Shown here piece after piece: positions 8,162 through 16,432 of a DNA stretch of 64,000 nt. The notes beneath the pieces are model-generated. The model saw only the letters and a program-made list of their open reading frames with translations. It searched no databases and was not told the origin of the DNA. The translations under genes were made by a program, and so were the position numbers. The DNA is taken from the NCBI RefSeq assembly GCF_002262885.1, contig NZ_NKYF01000001.1, positions 682,001 to 746,000 of the forward strand, given 5' to 3'. The DNA is from Pseudonocardia sp. MH-G8. GTDB taxonomy: Bacteria > Actinomycetota > Actinomycetes > Mycobacteriales > Pseudonocardiaceae. Each line of letters begins with the position of its first letter. Within the stretch, counting starts at the first letter, position 1.

Positions 8162-9263
8162 GGATGTTCTTGCCGTCGTGCATGTCCTGGTAGCCCTGCG
8201 CGATCTCGTCGAGCGAGTAGGTCTTGGTGACCAGCTCGTCGAGCTTGAGGACGCCGTCGCGGTAGAGCTGCAGCTGGCGCAGGATGTCCCAGTTCGGGTT
8301 GGACATGCCGAACATCGCGCCCTGCAGCCGCTTCTGGAACAGCGTCAGCTCGGCGATCGAGATCGGGAGGTTCGCCTCCGTCATGTCACCCAACCCGGTC
8401 ACGACGGCGGTCCCCGCCTTCCGGATAGCCCCGAAGGCCTGGGCGACGTGCTCGGACGTGGTGACGCCGACGGTGACGATCGCGGAGTCGGCGCCCTGCC
8501 CGTTGGTGAACTGCCGGGCGAGCTCGGTGGCCTCGTCCATGGATTCCACCGCGTGCGTGGCGCCCAGCTCCTGCGCCTTCTCCCGCTTGAACGCCACCGG
8601 GTCGACCGCGATGATGTTCGACGCTCCGGCGTGGGCGGCGCCCTGCACCGCATTGATGCCGATCCCGCCGATGCCCATGACGATGACGGTGTGGCCGGGC
8701 TGCACCTGCGCGGCGTTGACCGCGGAGCCCCACCCGGTGCCGACACCGCATCCCACCAGGCAGGCCTTGTCCAGGGGGATGTCGTCGGGGACCTTCACCG
8801 CGGAGTCCGCGGACACCGTGGTGGTCTGCAGGAACGTCGAGATGCCGCACATCTGTCCCACCGGCTGGCCGCCGTCGGCGAGCTTGACCCGGAAGTCGGT
8901 GGGGTCGCCCCAGCGTGCCCCGGACAGCAGGGTGGCGCCCAGGTCGCAGAGGTTCTGCATGCCCGAGGCGCACCAGCGGCAGTGCCCGCATGCCGGCAGG
9001 AACGAGAAGACGACGTGGTCGCCCTCCTTGAGCCCCTTGCCGTTGACGCCCGCCTTCGTGACGATGCCCGCGCCCTCGTGGCCGCCCGCGAACGGGAAGA
9101 TGCCCGGCGTCATGTCCCCGGTGGCCATGTGGTCGTCGGAGTGGCACAGGCCCGACGCCACCATCTGGACCTGGACCTCGTTCTCCCGGGGGTCGTCGAT
9201 TTCGAGATCCACGACCTCGTACTTGCCGGGTGCCTGCCGGATGATCGCGCCACGGGTCTGCAA
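8142..9263 (-). CDS. NDMA-dependent (mycofactocin-type) zinc alcohol dehydrogenase
   Basis: The 373-residue protein fits the NDMA-dependent alcohol dehydrogenase family (AdhD/AdhB-like) along its whole length. Catalytic zinc ligands lie in GLCHSDDH and GHEGAG, and a complete four-Cys structural zinc loop is present (ACGHCRWCASGMQNLCD). A Rossmann motif MGIGGIGINAVQG follows. Members of this family often hold NAD tightly and use mycofactocin as external electron carrier; this is known for the family but not shown here. The start is a TTG at 9263 preceded by AAGGGAGA, a good ribosome site. It is divergent from the aryl-CoA ligase, so a role in feeding aromatic alcohols to that pathway is possible but unproven. 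Confidence 0.9.
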   Translation of the reverse strand: MQTRGAIIRQAPGKYEVVDLEIDDPRENEVQVQMVASGLCHSDDHMATGDMTPGIFPFAGGHEGAGIVTKAGVNGKGLKEGDHVVFSFLPACGHCRWCASGMQNLCDLGATLLSGARWGDPTDFRVKLADGGQPVGQMCGISTFLQTTTVSADSAVKVPDDIPLDKACLVGCGVGTGWGSAVNAAQVQPGHTVIVMGIGGIGINAVQGAAHAGASNIIAVDPVAFKREKAQELGATHAVESMDEATELARQFTNGQGADSAIVTVGVTTSEHVAQAFGAIRKAGTAVVTGLGDMTEANLPISIAELTLFQKRLQGAMFGMSNPNWDILRQLQLYRDGVLKLDELVTKTYSLDEIAQGYQDMHDGKNIRGVIIY

Positions 9264-9359
9264 TGTCTTCTCCCTTGAAGAGCGGTCGGATCTCCTCGTT
9301 CATAGCAGCGCGCGCATGGGTGGGGGAAGCGCCGGACCGAGCGGATCTTCTACGAAACG

Positions 9360-9387
9360 TTGACGGAGCGTGAGCGCCCAGTAGAGT
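9360..9387 (+). promoter_or_regulatory. Candidate sigma-70-type promoter of the aryl-CoA ligase gene
   Basis: TTGACG (9360-9365) and TAGAGT (9382-9387) are separated by 16 bp and lie 35 bp before the ligase ATG. A very similar pair precedes boxC, which suggests the two genes are expressed in parallel. Confidence 0.5.
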
Positions 9388-9422
9388 TCGGACCCACCCG
9401 TGATCGGACCGGAGCCGCTCCC

Positions 9423-11018
9423 ATGACGGAACTGTTCAACGCCGCCGCCTACCTGACCGAGCGCCGCGTCGACGCCGGCGACGGCCACCGCGTGGCGCTG
9501 CGCCACCCCCTCGGCACGCACACCTACCGCGAGCTCACCACCGAGGTCCGCCGGGTCGCCGCCGGGCTGGCCGGGATCGGGGTCCGGCCCGAGGAACGTG
9601 TCCTGCTGTGCATGGCCGACGACGTCGAGCTGGCGGTCGGCATCCTCGCCACGATGTACCTGGGCGCGGTGGCCGTGCCCACGTCGACGATGCTCACCGC
9701 GCGCGAGCTCACCACCGTCGTCGCCGACTCCCGGGCCCGCGTACTGGTGGGCAGCCCGCAGTTCGCGGACGCGGTGACGAGCGCCGCCGCCGACGCCCCC
9801 GACCTGCGACACGTGGTGCTCACCGGCGACACGGCGCCCGACGTGCCCGGGACGACCGGCCTCACCTGGGAGGCGCTGCGCACGGCCGAGCCGCTGACCG
9901 CCCCCTATCCCACCTGGGACGAGTCACCGGCGCTGTGGCTCTACACCTCCGGCACGACGGGCACGCCGAAGGGCGCGATGCACCGCCACACCGACATCCG
10001 CCACGTGTGCGAGACCTACGGCGCGCAGGTGCTGGGCCTGCGACCCGACGACGTCTGCCTGTCGGCGGCGAAGCTGTTCTTCGCCTACGGCATCGGCAAC
10101 TCGCTGTTCTTCCCGCTCTCGGTGGGCGCGAGCAGCGTGCTGGAGCCGTCGCGCCCCCACCCCGGGCAGTACGCGCAGCGGGTGGCCGAGCACGGCGTCA
10201 CGCTCTTCTTCGGCGGCCCGAGCTTCTGGGGCCCGCTGATGGCCGCCGACCTGCCGCGGGAGACGTTCGCGACCGTCCGCAACGGGATCTCTGCAGGCGA
10301 GACGCTCCCGCCGCGGATGCTCCACGGCGTCCGTGACCAGTACGGGTTCGAGATCCTCGACGGCATCGGCTCCACCGAGGCCCTGCACATCTTCATCTCC
10401 AACATCGCCGGCAAGGTGGTGCCCGGCAGCTCCGGGTTCCCGGTCCCGGGCTACGAGGTGCAGCTGCGCCGCGACGACGGCAGCGTGATCGACGGCGCCG
10501 GCGAGCCGGGGATGCTCTACGTGGCGGGCGAGTCGCTGTGCACCGGCTACTGGTGTCGCACCAGCGTCAACCGCGCGGTGTTCCACGGCGAGTGGATGCG
10601 CACCGGCGACCAGTACGTCCGGGGCGAGGACGGCAGCTGGACCTGCCTCGGGCGCGCCGACGACGTGCTCAAGGTCGGCGGGATCTGGGTGAGCCCCACT
10701 GAGGTCGAGACCCGGCTGCTCGAACACCCGGCGCTCGCCGAGGCCGTCGTCATCGGCGTGCCCGACGAGGACGGGCTCGACAAGCCGGTGGCCTACGTCG
10801 TGGCCCGCCCCGGCGCCACGGTCGACCCGGACGAGGTGATCGCGTTCTGCCGCGCGGGCCTGGCGGCGTTCAAGCGCCCCCGCCAGGTCGTCCAGGTCGA
10901 GCAGCTCCCCCGCACGGGCACCGGCAAGATCCAGCGCTACCGCCTGCGCGCGCAGGCGAAGGCGGAGCTGACGCCGGCCCCGCAGACCGCGGAGGACGTG
11001 GCGGAAGCGAAGGCCTGA
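9423..11018 (+). CDS. Benzoate-CoA ligase family acyl-CoA synthetase
   Basis: This 531-residue protein belongs to the ANL superfamily of adenylate-forming enzymes. The AMP-binding P-loop YTSGTTGTPKG is near residue 180, the IGSTEALHIF motif near 320, and the catalytic C-terminal Lys motif TGTGKIQR near 505. The overall form matches benzoate-CoA ligases, which activate benzoate to benzoyl-CoA with ATP. Downstream boxC and boxB support benzoate or a substituted benzoate as substrate. The ATG at 9423 was chosen because the protein starts as family members do; the open frame upstream has no support. A 67-bp palindrome begins four bases after the stop. Confidence 0.88.
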   Translation: MTELFNAAAYLTERRVDAGDGHRVALRHPLGTHTYRELTTEVRRVAAGLAGIGVRPEERVLLCMADDVELAVGILATMYLGAVAVPTSTMLTARELTTVVADSRARVLVGSPQFADAVTSAAADAPDLRHVVLTGDTAPDVPGTTGLTWEALRTAEPLTAPYPTWDESPALWLYTSGTTGTPKGAMHRHTDIRHVCETYGAQVLGLRPDDVCLSAAKLFFAYGIGNSLFFPLSVGASSVLEPSRPHPGQYAQRVAEHGVTLFFGGPSFWGPLMAADLPRETFATVRNGISAGETLPPRMLHGVRDQYGFEILDGIGSTEALHIFISNIAGKVVPGSSGFPVPGYEVQLRRDDGSVIDGAGEPGMLYVAGESLCTGYWCRTSVNRAVFHGEWMRTGDQYVRGEDGSWTCLGRADDVLKVGGIWVSPTEVETRLLEHPALAEAVVIGVPDEDGLDKPVAYVVARPGATVDPDEVIAFCRAGLAAFKRPRQVVQVEQLPRTGTGKIQRYRLRAQAKAELTPAPQTAEDVAEAKA

Positions 11019-11022
11019 CGAC

Positions 11023-11089
11023 CATGATCACGAAGTCGGCACGTTCCCGGGCGGATTCCGCCCGCGATTGCGCCGACTTCGCGATCATG
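11023..11089. repeat. 67-bp palindromic element, left copy (CATGATC family)
   Basis: This near-perfect palindrome has CATGATC and GATCATG at its ends and arms carrying CGAAGTCGGC and GCCGACTTCG. It matches the reverse complement of the element at 12031-12097 at 61 of 67 positions by hand alignment. It lies between the ligase stop and the DUF559 gene and supplies the TGA stop of the latter. It could act as a two-way terminator here, but the second copy lies in a position where a terminator makes little sense. Confidence 0.9.
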
Positions 11090-11972
11090 CACTGGTTTCG
11101 GTCGCGAGGAGCGCGGCGCGGATCTCGGCGATCACGTACTCCGGCCGGTTCACGAGGTCGTGCCAGGTGAAGCGCAGCAGCTTCCAGCCCGCGCGGACCA
11201 GGGCATTGCCCTTGCTGCGGTCGGCGCGGAAGCGTTCGACGTCGGAGTGGTAGGCCCAGCCGTCGAACTCGATGGCCACCTTCGCGTCCGGGAAGGCGAC
11301 GTCGATCGTCCAGCGTCCGAACGGGACACCACGCCGCCACCCCGTGAGCCCGGCTTCGCGGAGGATGGCGATCAGCCGCCGTTCGGCCGCCGAGTCGGCG
11401 CGATCGGCGGCCGCGGTGACGAGCTCACGGATGCGCGCGGCGCCGTAGGCCGCCATGTTCCGGCAGTACGCCTGGTAGAGCTCGTCGAACCGGACGTGCT
11501 TCTGCAGTGCGCGGTCGAGGAACGCCGAACCGTCGGGCAGAACGACCGCGGTCTCCAGGACGGCGAGCGGCCGCGCGGCACACCAGACACCGTCGACGAG
11601 CACGCGGTCGAGCTCGGCGAGATCGCGACGACGGATCCGCACGCCCGGGTACCCGCGCAACGCGAGCCGCCGGGGCACCGTCACCGCGGTCTCGGCCGGA
11701 GCGGCCGCCAGCATCTCGTGCCACCACGCCGCCGCCGGGCCGCAGACGGTCGCGTACTCCCCGCCCCACAACCCGGCTGCGCGGATCCGGACCCGGCTGG
11801 TGAGCCGATGACCGGCCGCGAGGTACACCCGTGGGGCGACGCGGCCCCATCCCTGCTCCCGCGCCCGCCGCCGCAGCACGCTCTCGTCGAGGCCGTGCCG
11901 GACGGCCTGTGCCGTGGTGATCAGCCCGTCCTGGCGGGTGATGAGCTCGACGAGGTCGAGGGGCACGGCCAT
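11085..11972 (-). CDS. DUF559/AbiEi-like protein (Vsr-type nuclease fold) inside the box cluster
   Basis: This protein of about 295 residues has an N-terminal AbiEi-like winged-helix region (LITRQDGLITTAQA, GWGRVAPRVYL). Its C-terminal DUF559 domain resembles Vsr/PD-(D/E)XK nucleases, with ID..., AIEFDG and LLRFTWHDLV segments containing candidate metal-binding acidic residues. An ATG ten codons upstream (12002) is an alternative start; neither has a clear ribosome site. Such proteins are annotated in type IV toxin-antitoxin or abortive-infection families, but no partner gene is adjacent. The gene faces against the box genes and is bracketed by inverted 67-bp palindromes, one of which forms its stop codon. 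It looks like an inserted unit. Confidence 0.82.
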   Translation of the reverse strand: MAVPLDLVELITRQDGLITTAQAVRHGLDESVLRRRAREQGWGRVAPRVYLAAGHRLTSRVRIRAAGLWGGEYATVCGPAAAWWHEMLAAAPAETAVTVPRRLALRGYPGVRIRRRDLAELDRVLVDGVWCAARPLAVLETAVVLPDGSAFLDRALQKHVRFDELYQAYCRNMAAYGAARIRELVTAAADRADSAAERRLIAILREAGLTGWRRGVPFGRWTIDVAFPDAKVAIEFDGWAYHSDVERFRADRSKGNALVRAGWKLLRFTWHDLVNRPEYVIAEIRAALLATETSA

Positions 11973-12030
11973 GACCGGCAGGATCACAGCAGCCCGAGGC
12001 ATCTCGGGGCCGTTTCACCAGATCCGTCGC

Positions 12031-12097
12031 CATGATCGCGAAGTCGGCGCATTCGCGGGCGTTTTCCACCCGGGAACGTGCCGACTTCGCGATCATG
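12031..12097. repeat. 67-bp palindromic element, right copy (inverted relative to the left copy)
   Basis: It has the same length and CATGATC/GATCATG ends as the copy at 11023-11089. The off-centre differences inside the palindrome show that it is the reverse complement of that copy. It lies upstream of both the DUF559 gene and the divergent boxC promoter, where no transcript is expected to end. This argues against a plain terminator. Confidence 0.9.
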
Positions 12098-12116
12098 CTC
12101 TACGTTCTACATCCAC

Positions 12117-12144
12117 TTGCCGTTCTGTCGCGTGACTGTAGACT
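12117..12144 (+). promoter_or_regulatory. Candidate promoter of boxCB
   Basis: TTGCCG (12117-12122) and TAGACT (12139-12144) are spaced by 16 bp, the same geometry as in front of the ligase gene. An AGGAGGAG ribosome site follows just before the boxC ATG. The boxC gene therefore need not be transcribed from the ligase promoter across the DUF559 unit. Confidence 0.5.
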
Positions 12145-12183
12145 GACACAGGTCCCCGCGCCGCCGCAGGAGGAGCGTCACCG

Positions 12184-13863
12184 ATGACGAGCAGCGCAGA
12201 TCCGGCCGTCTCCTTCGACGCCGATCCGTCGACCTACCGGCACTGGACGCTCGACGTGCAGGGGGAGGTTGCGTACCTGCGCCTCGACGTCGCCGAGGAC
12301 GGCGGCCTGGTGCCCGGCTACGAGCTGAAGATGAACAGCTACGACCTGGGCGTCGACATCGAGCTGCACGACGCCGTCCAGCGGCTGCGCTTCTCCCACC
12401 CCGAGGTGCGGGCGGTGGTGCTCACCAGCGCGAAGGACCGCAACTTCTGCGCGGGCGCGAACATCCGGATGCTCGCCCAGAGCAGCCACCCGTGGAAGGT
12501 GAACTTCTGCAAGTTCACCAACGAGACCCGCAACGAGATCGAGGACGCCACCGCCCACTCGGGACAGACCTGGATCGCAGCCCTCAACGGCACCGCCGCG
12601 GGCGGCGGGTACGAGATGGCGCTGGCGTGCGAGCAGATCCTGCTGGTCGACGACAACTCCTCGGCCGTGGCGCTGCCCGAGGTGCCGCTGCTCGGCGTGC
12701 TGCCCGGCACCGGCGGCCTCACCCGCGTCACCGACAAGCGCCGGGTGCGCAAGGACCGCGCCGACGTCTTCGCCACCCGTTCCGAGGGCATCCGCGGCGC
12801 GCAGGCCGTGGAGTGGCGCCTGGTCGACGAGGTGATCCCCAAGCGGCGCTGGGACGAGACCGTGGCCGAGCGCGCCACCGAGGCCGCCGCGCGGTCGTCC
12901 CGGCCCGCTGACGCCCGGGGTGTCGAGCTGCCCCCGCTGCAGCGGGAGGAGACCGGCGACGGCATCCGCTACCGGCACGTCGAGGCCCGGTTCGACCGGG
13001 ACGCCGGCCTCGTCGAGATCACGGTGCACGGCCCGGAGGGCGACGTGCCCGACACGGTCGAGCGCGTGCACGAGCTGGGCGCGCGGTTCTGGCCACTGGC
13101 CATGACCCGCGAGCTGGACGACCTGGTCCTGCGGCTGCGGGCCAACGAGCGCGAGCTCGGCACGTGGGTCGTCCGCACGAAGGGCGACGTCGAGGACGCG
13201 CTGGCGTTCGAGCGGGTGATCGCCCGCTATTCCGGCGACGACTGGCTGGTCAACGAGATCCGGCACTACTTCAAGCGGGTGCTCAAGCGGCTCGACGTCA
13301 CGTCGCGGTCGCTGATCGCGCTGATCGAGCCGGGATCGTGCTTCGCCGGTGCGCTGCTGGAGCTGGCGCTGGCCTGCGACCGCCAGTACATGCTCGAGGG
13401 CTTCCTGGAGGAGGACTCCCAGGAGGGCGAGCCGGCCCAGCTCGTGCTGAGCGAGAGCAACTTCGGCACGTTCCCGATGAGCAACGGCCTGTCCCGGCTG
13501 GCGAGCCGCTTCTACGGCGACGAGGACCACGTCGCGAAGCTGCGCCAGGAGACCGGCCGCCGCGTCGACGCCCGCGAGGCCCTCGAGCTGGGCCTGGTCA
13601 CCGACGCCCCGGACGACATCGACTGGGAGGACGAGATCCGGATCCTGCTGGAGGAGCGGGCCGCGCTCAGCCCGGACGCGCTCACCGGCATGGAGGCCAA
13701 CCACCGGTTCGTCGGCCCGGAGACCATGGAGACGCGGATCTTCGCGCGGCTCTCGGCGTGGCAGAACTGGATCTTCGTACGACCGAACGCGGCGGGCCCG
13801 GAAGGCGCGCTGCGCAGGTACGGCACGGGCCGCAGGGCCGAATTCGACCGCAGGCGGGTGTGA
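12184..13863 (+). CDS. boxC: BoxC, 2,3-epoxybenzoyl-CoA dihydrolase
   Basis: This 559-residue protein has the double-crotonase architecture of BoxC, which opens the ring of 2,3-epoxybenzoyl-CoA with two waters and releases formate. The first crotonase unit carries FCAGANIRM and an oxyanion-hole region NGTAAGGGYEMALACE. The second unit carries SCFAGALLELALACD and a LVLSESNFGTFPMSNG segment. The length agrees with the roughly 550-560 residues of known BoxC. A strong AGGAGGAG ribosome site precedes the ATG. boxB follows after one base, so the two form an operon. The identification rests on whole-length family resemblance and on boxB next door. Confidence 0.93.
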   Translation: MTSSADPAVSFDADPSTYRHWTLDVQGEVAYLRLDVAEDGGLVPGYELKMNSYDLGVDIELHDAVQRLRFSHPEVRAVVLTSAKDRNFCAGANIRMLAQSSHPWKVNFCKFTNETRNEIEDATAHSGQTWIAALNGTAAGGGYEMALACEQILLVDDNSSAVALPEVPLLGVLPGTGGLTRVTDKRRVRKDRADVFATRSEGIRGAQAVEWRLVDEVIPKRRWDETVAERATEAAARSSRPADARGVELPPLQREETGDGIRYRHVEARFDRDAGLVEITVHGPEGDVPDTVERVHELGARFWPLAMTRELDDLVLRLRANERELGTWVVRTKGDVEDALAFERVIARYSGDDWLVNEIRHYFKRVLKRLDVTSRSLIALIEPGSCFAGALLELALACDRQYMLEGFLEEDSQEGEPAQLVLSESNFGTFPMSNGLSRLASRFYGDEDHVAKLRQETGRRVDAREALELGLVTDAPDDIDWEDEIRILLEERAALSPDALTGMEANHRFVGPETMETRIFARLSAWQNWIFVRPNAAGPEGALRRYGTGRRAEFDRRRV

Positions 13864-13864
13864 C

Positions 13865-15277
13865 ATGTCGATCGACTACTCCGAGAAGATCCCGAACAAC
13901 GTCGACCTGGCGGGCGACCGCAAGCTCAAGCGCGCACTGGAGAGCTGGCAGCCCAACTTCCTGACGTGGTGGAAGACCATGGGCCCGGCCGTGCCCACGG
14001 AGGACGTCTACCTGCGCACGGCCGTCGCCGTCGGGCGCGAGGGGTGGGCGCACTTCGACCACGTGCCGATGGACGAGTACCGCTGGGGCGTCTTCCTGGC
14101 CGAGCGCAACACCGACCGCCGCATCGCGTTCGGCGAGCAGAAGGGCGAGCCGGTGTGGCAGCAGGTGCCCGGCGAGTACCGCGCCGACCTGCAGCGCCTC
14201 ATCGTCATCCAGGGCGACACCGAACCGGCCTCGGTGGAGCAGCAGCGCCGCCTCGGCGAGACCGCGCCGTCGCTGTACGACCTGCGCAACCTCTTCCAGG
14301 TCAACGTGGAGGAGGGGCGCCACCTCTGGGCGATGGTCTACCTGCTGCACGCCTACTTCGGCCGCGCCGGCCGCGAGGAGGCCGAGGCGCTGCTGCACCG
14401 CAACTCCGGCGACCTGGACAGCCCGCGCATCCTCGGCGCGTTCAACGAGGAGACCCCGGACTGGCTGTCGTTCTTCATGTTCACCTACTTCACCGACCGG
14501 GACGGGAAGTACCAGCTCGGCACGCTGAAGGAGTCGGCGTTCGACCCGTTGAGCAGGACCTGCGAGTTCATGCTCAAGGAGGAGGCGCACCACATGTTCG
14601 TCGGCACCACGGGTGTCGACCGGGTGGTCGCGCGCAGCGCGGAGCTGATGCGCGAGCACGACACCGAGGACATCGCGCCGCACGGCGGGATCCCGCTCGA
14701 CGTGATCCAGAAGTACATCAACTTCCACTACTCGGTGTCGCTGGACCTGTTCGGCTCCGAGCGCTCCACCAACGCCGCCAACTACTTCACCGCCGGGCTC
14801 AAGGGCCGCTGGCAGGAGGAACGGCGCAAGGACGACCACGTCCTCACCGAGGACGCGGCGCACGTCGACGTGGTGCGCGACGGGGAGGTCACCACCGACG
14901 AGGTCTCCGCGCTGCTGGCGCTCAACCACGACCTGCGCCGCGAGTACATCGCCGACTGCGAGACCGGGCTCAAGCGCTGGAACCGGGTGCTCGACAAGTC
15001 CGGCATCACGCGGCGGCTCTACCTGCCCCACGTCGGGTTCAACCGCGAGGTCGGGCACTTCGCCGCCCACCACCTGACCCCGAAGGGCGACCTGATCGGC
15101 CCGGACGTCTGGGAGGCGAGCAAGGACCGCTGGCTGCCCAGCGAGGCCGACAAGACCCACGTCCGCAGCCTGATGCGCCCGGTCTACGAGCCCGGCAAGA
15201 TCGCCGGCTGGATCGCGCCACCGAGCAAGGGCATCAACGACAAGCCCGTGGAGTACGAGTACGTGCGCTTCCCCTGA
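13865..15277 (+). CDS. boxB: BoxB, benzoyl-CoA 2,3-epoxidase oxygenase subunit
   Basis: This 470-residue protein is a class I diiron protein of the BoxB type, which epoxidises benzoyl-CoA with O2. Iron-ligand motifs are visible as NVEEGRHLW (residues about 148-156) and LKEEAHHMF (about 237-245). The usual length is about 470-475 residues. BoxB needs the iron-sulfur flavoprotein reductase BoxA, which is not encoded in this window. The ATG follows the boxC stop by one base. A long palindrome two bases past the stop may end transcription. Confidence 0.94.
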   Translation: MSIDYSEKIPNNVDLAGDRKLKRALESWQPNFLTWWKTMGPAVPTEDVYLRTAVAVGREGWAHFDHVPMDEYRWGVFLAERNTDRRIAFGEQKGEPVWQQVPGEYRADLQRLIVIQGDTEPASVEQQRRLGETAPSLYDLRNLFQVNVEEGRHLWAMVYLLHAYFGRAGREEAEALLHRNSGDLDSPRILGAFNEETPDWLSFFMFTYFTDRDGKYQLGTLKESAFDPLSRTCEFMLKEEAHHMFVGTTGVDRVVARSAELMREHDTEDIAPHGGIPLDVIQKYINFHYSVSLDLFGSERSTNAANYFTAGLKGRWQEERRKDDHVLTEDAAHVDVVRDGEVTTDEVSALLALNHDLRREYIADCETGLKRWNRVLDKSGITRRLYLPHVGFNREVGHFAAHHLTPKGDLIGPDVWEASKDRWLPSEADKTHVRSLMRPVYEPGKIAGWIAPPSKGINDKPVEYEYVRFP

Positions 15278-15278
15278 C

Positions 15279-15365
15279 CGCGACACGGGCCCGCCCACAC
15301 CCCGACTCGCGGAGTTGGGGGGCCACCCCCTTCCGCGAGTCGGGGCGTGGGGCGCGCGTGTCGCG
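15279..15365. terminator. 87-bp palindrome between convergent genes, probable two-way terminator
   Basis: The outer arms CGCGACACG (15279-15287) and CGTGTCGCG (15357-15365) enclose perfect 14-bp inner arms (15300-15313 and 15332-15345). It lies between the ends of boxB and the facing 2-hydroxyacid dehydrogenase gene, a natural place for a bidirectional terminator. Its length and near-perfect symmetry also resemble a dispersed palindrome. There is no T-tract. Confidence 0.65.
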
Positions 15366-15368
15366 ACG

Positions 15369-16418
15369 TCAGTAGAACTCCACCGTGTCCACCACGTTGC
15401 GGAGCGGCCTGCCGTCGAGCAGCCGGGTCGCGTTCTCGGCGAACAGCTCCGCGATCCGTCGCCCCTCCGCGGGCGTGAGGGTCGCGTTGTGCGGGCTGAT
15501 CAGCACGTTCGGCAGGTCCCAGAGCGGGCTGGCCGGGTCCAGCGGCTCCACCGCGAACACGTCCAGCGCGGCGAAGCCGATGCGGCCGTCGCGCAGGGCG
15601 TCCACCAGCGCGTCCTCGTCGACGACGGTGCCGCGGCCGACGTTGACCAGCGTGGCGCCGGGCCGGACGGCGGCGAGCACCTCGGCGCTCACCAGCTTGG
15701 CGGTGGCCGCGGTGCCGGGCAGCGTGACGACGATGCCGTCGACCCGGCCGACCACCGCGGCGAGCTCGCCCGGGTGGACGATCTCGGACACCCCGTCGAC
15801 GGGCTCACCGCGCCGGCTCGTGCCGATCACCCGGGTGCCGAACGCCGCGAGGATCCGGGCCACCTCGCGGCCGATCCCGCCGAGCCCGACGACGAGCACG
15901 GTCTGCTCGCGCAACTGCCCCATCAGCCACCGGTGCGGCCACTCGTGCCGCGCGGCGTCGGCCTGCAGGCGCGGCACGTTCTTGGCCCCGGCGAGCAGGC
16001 CCAGCAGCGCGTACTCGGCGAGCGGGCCGGAGTGGACCCCGGCCGAGGTGGTGAACGTGACGCGGGCGAGCTGCTCGCCGGACAGGCCGGCCGCCTTCAC
16101 CTGCGCGCCACCTCCCGCCGCCATCGTGTGCACCCAGCGCAGGCCCGGGTTGGCCTCGACGGCCCGCCGCAGCGTTCCCGGGTCCTCACCGGGGATGCCG
16201 TAGAGCGCGTCGGCCCCGGCGATGACGTCCTCGAACCGCTGCTGCTGCCCGGCGTCCCGGACGAAGGACGCCTCGCCATGGTGGTCGGCGGGGTAGCGCA
16301 CGGGCGGGAGCAGCTCCTGGTCGCGCACCATCTCCACCCGCGGTTCGAGCTGCTCCACCAGCCGGCACAGCTCCTCGTCCAACGGCGTCACGACGCCGAC
16401 CCGCAACCGCTCGCCCAA
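15369..16418 (-). CDS. D-2-hydroxyacid dehydrogenase (NAD(P)-dependent)
   Basis: This 349-residue protein belongs to the D-isomer-specific 2-hydroxyacid dehydrogenase family. The nucleotide-binding motif GLGGIGREVA is followed by SRR, which suggests NADP preference. VNVGRGTVVDE carries the substrate-binding Arg region, and SPHNA supplies the catalytic His. The start is a TTG at 16418 with GGGAGGG seven bases before it. Substrate specificity cannot be read. It faces boxB across an 87-bp palindrome, and a 65-bp palindrome lies just upstream. There is no obvious pathway link to the box genes. Confidence 0.85.
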   Translation of the reverse strand: MGERLRVGVVTPLDEELCRLVEQLEPRVEMVRDQELLPPVRYPADHHGEASFVRDAGQQQRFEDVIAGADALYGIPGEDPGTLRRAVEANPGLRWVHTMAAGGGAQVKAAGLSGEQLARVTFTTSAGVHSGPLAEYALLGLLAGAKNVPRLQADAARHEWPHRWLMGQLREQTVLVVGLGGIGREVARILAAFGTRVIGTSRRGEPVDGVSEIVHPGELAAVVGRVDGIVVTLPGTAATAKLVSAEVLAAVRPGATLVNVGRGTVVDEDALVDALRDGRIGFAALDVFAVEPLDPASPLWDLPNVLISPHNATLTPAEGRRIAELFAENATRLLDGRPLRNVVDTVEFY

Positions 16419-16432
16419 AGAGCCCTCCCGAT

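Noticed and set aside
11023..11089. Target-site duplication around the DUF559 unit
   Set aside because: The bases just outside the two palindromes (TGACGAC and CTCTACG) do not match, so no duplication can be claimed.
11023..12097. DUF559 gene with an antitoxin or toxin partner
   Set aside because: No second gene lies inside the palindrome-flanked unit. The neighbours are box pathway genes, so a two-gene toxin-antitoxin system is not supported.
12178..13866. Long minus-strand frame opposite boxC (562 codons), and similar long frames opposite boxB, the LuxR gene and others
   Set aside because: In DNA of such high GC, reverse frames of real genes stay open by codon bias. The products are Arg/Ala/Gly-rich with no domain, while the plus-strand frames are clear enzymes.
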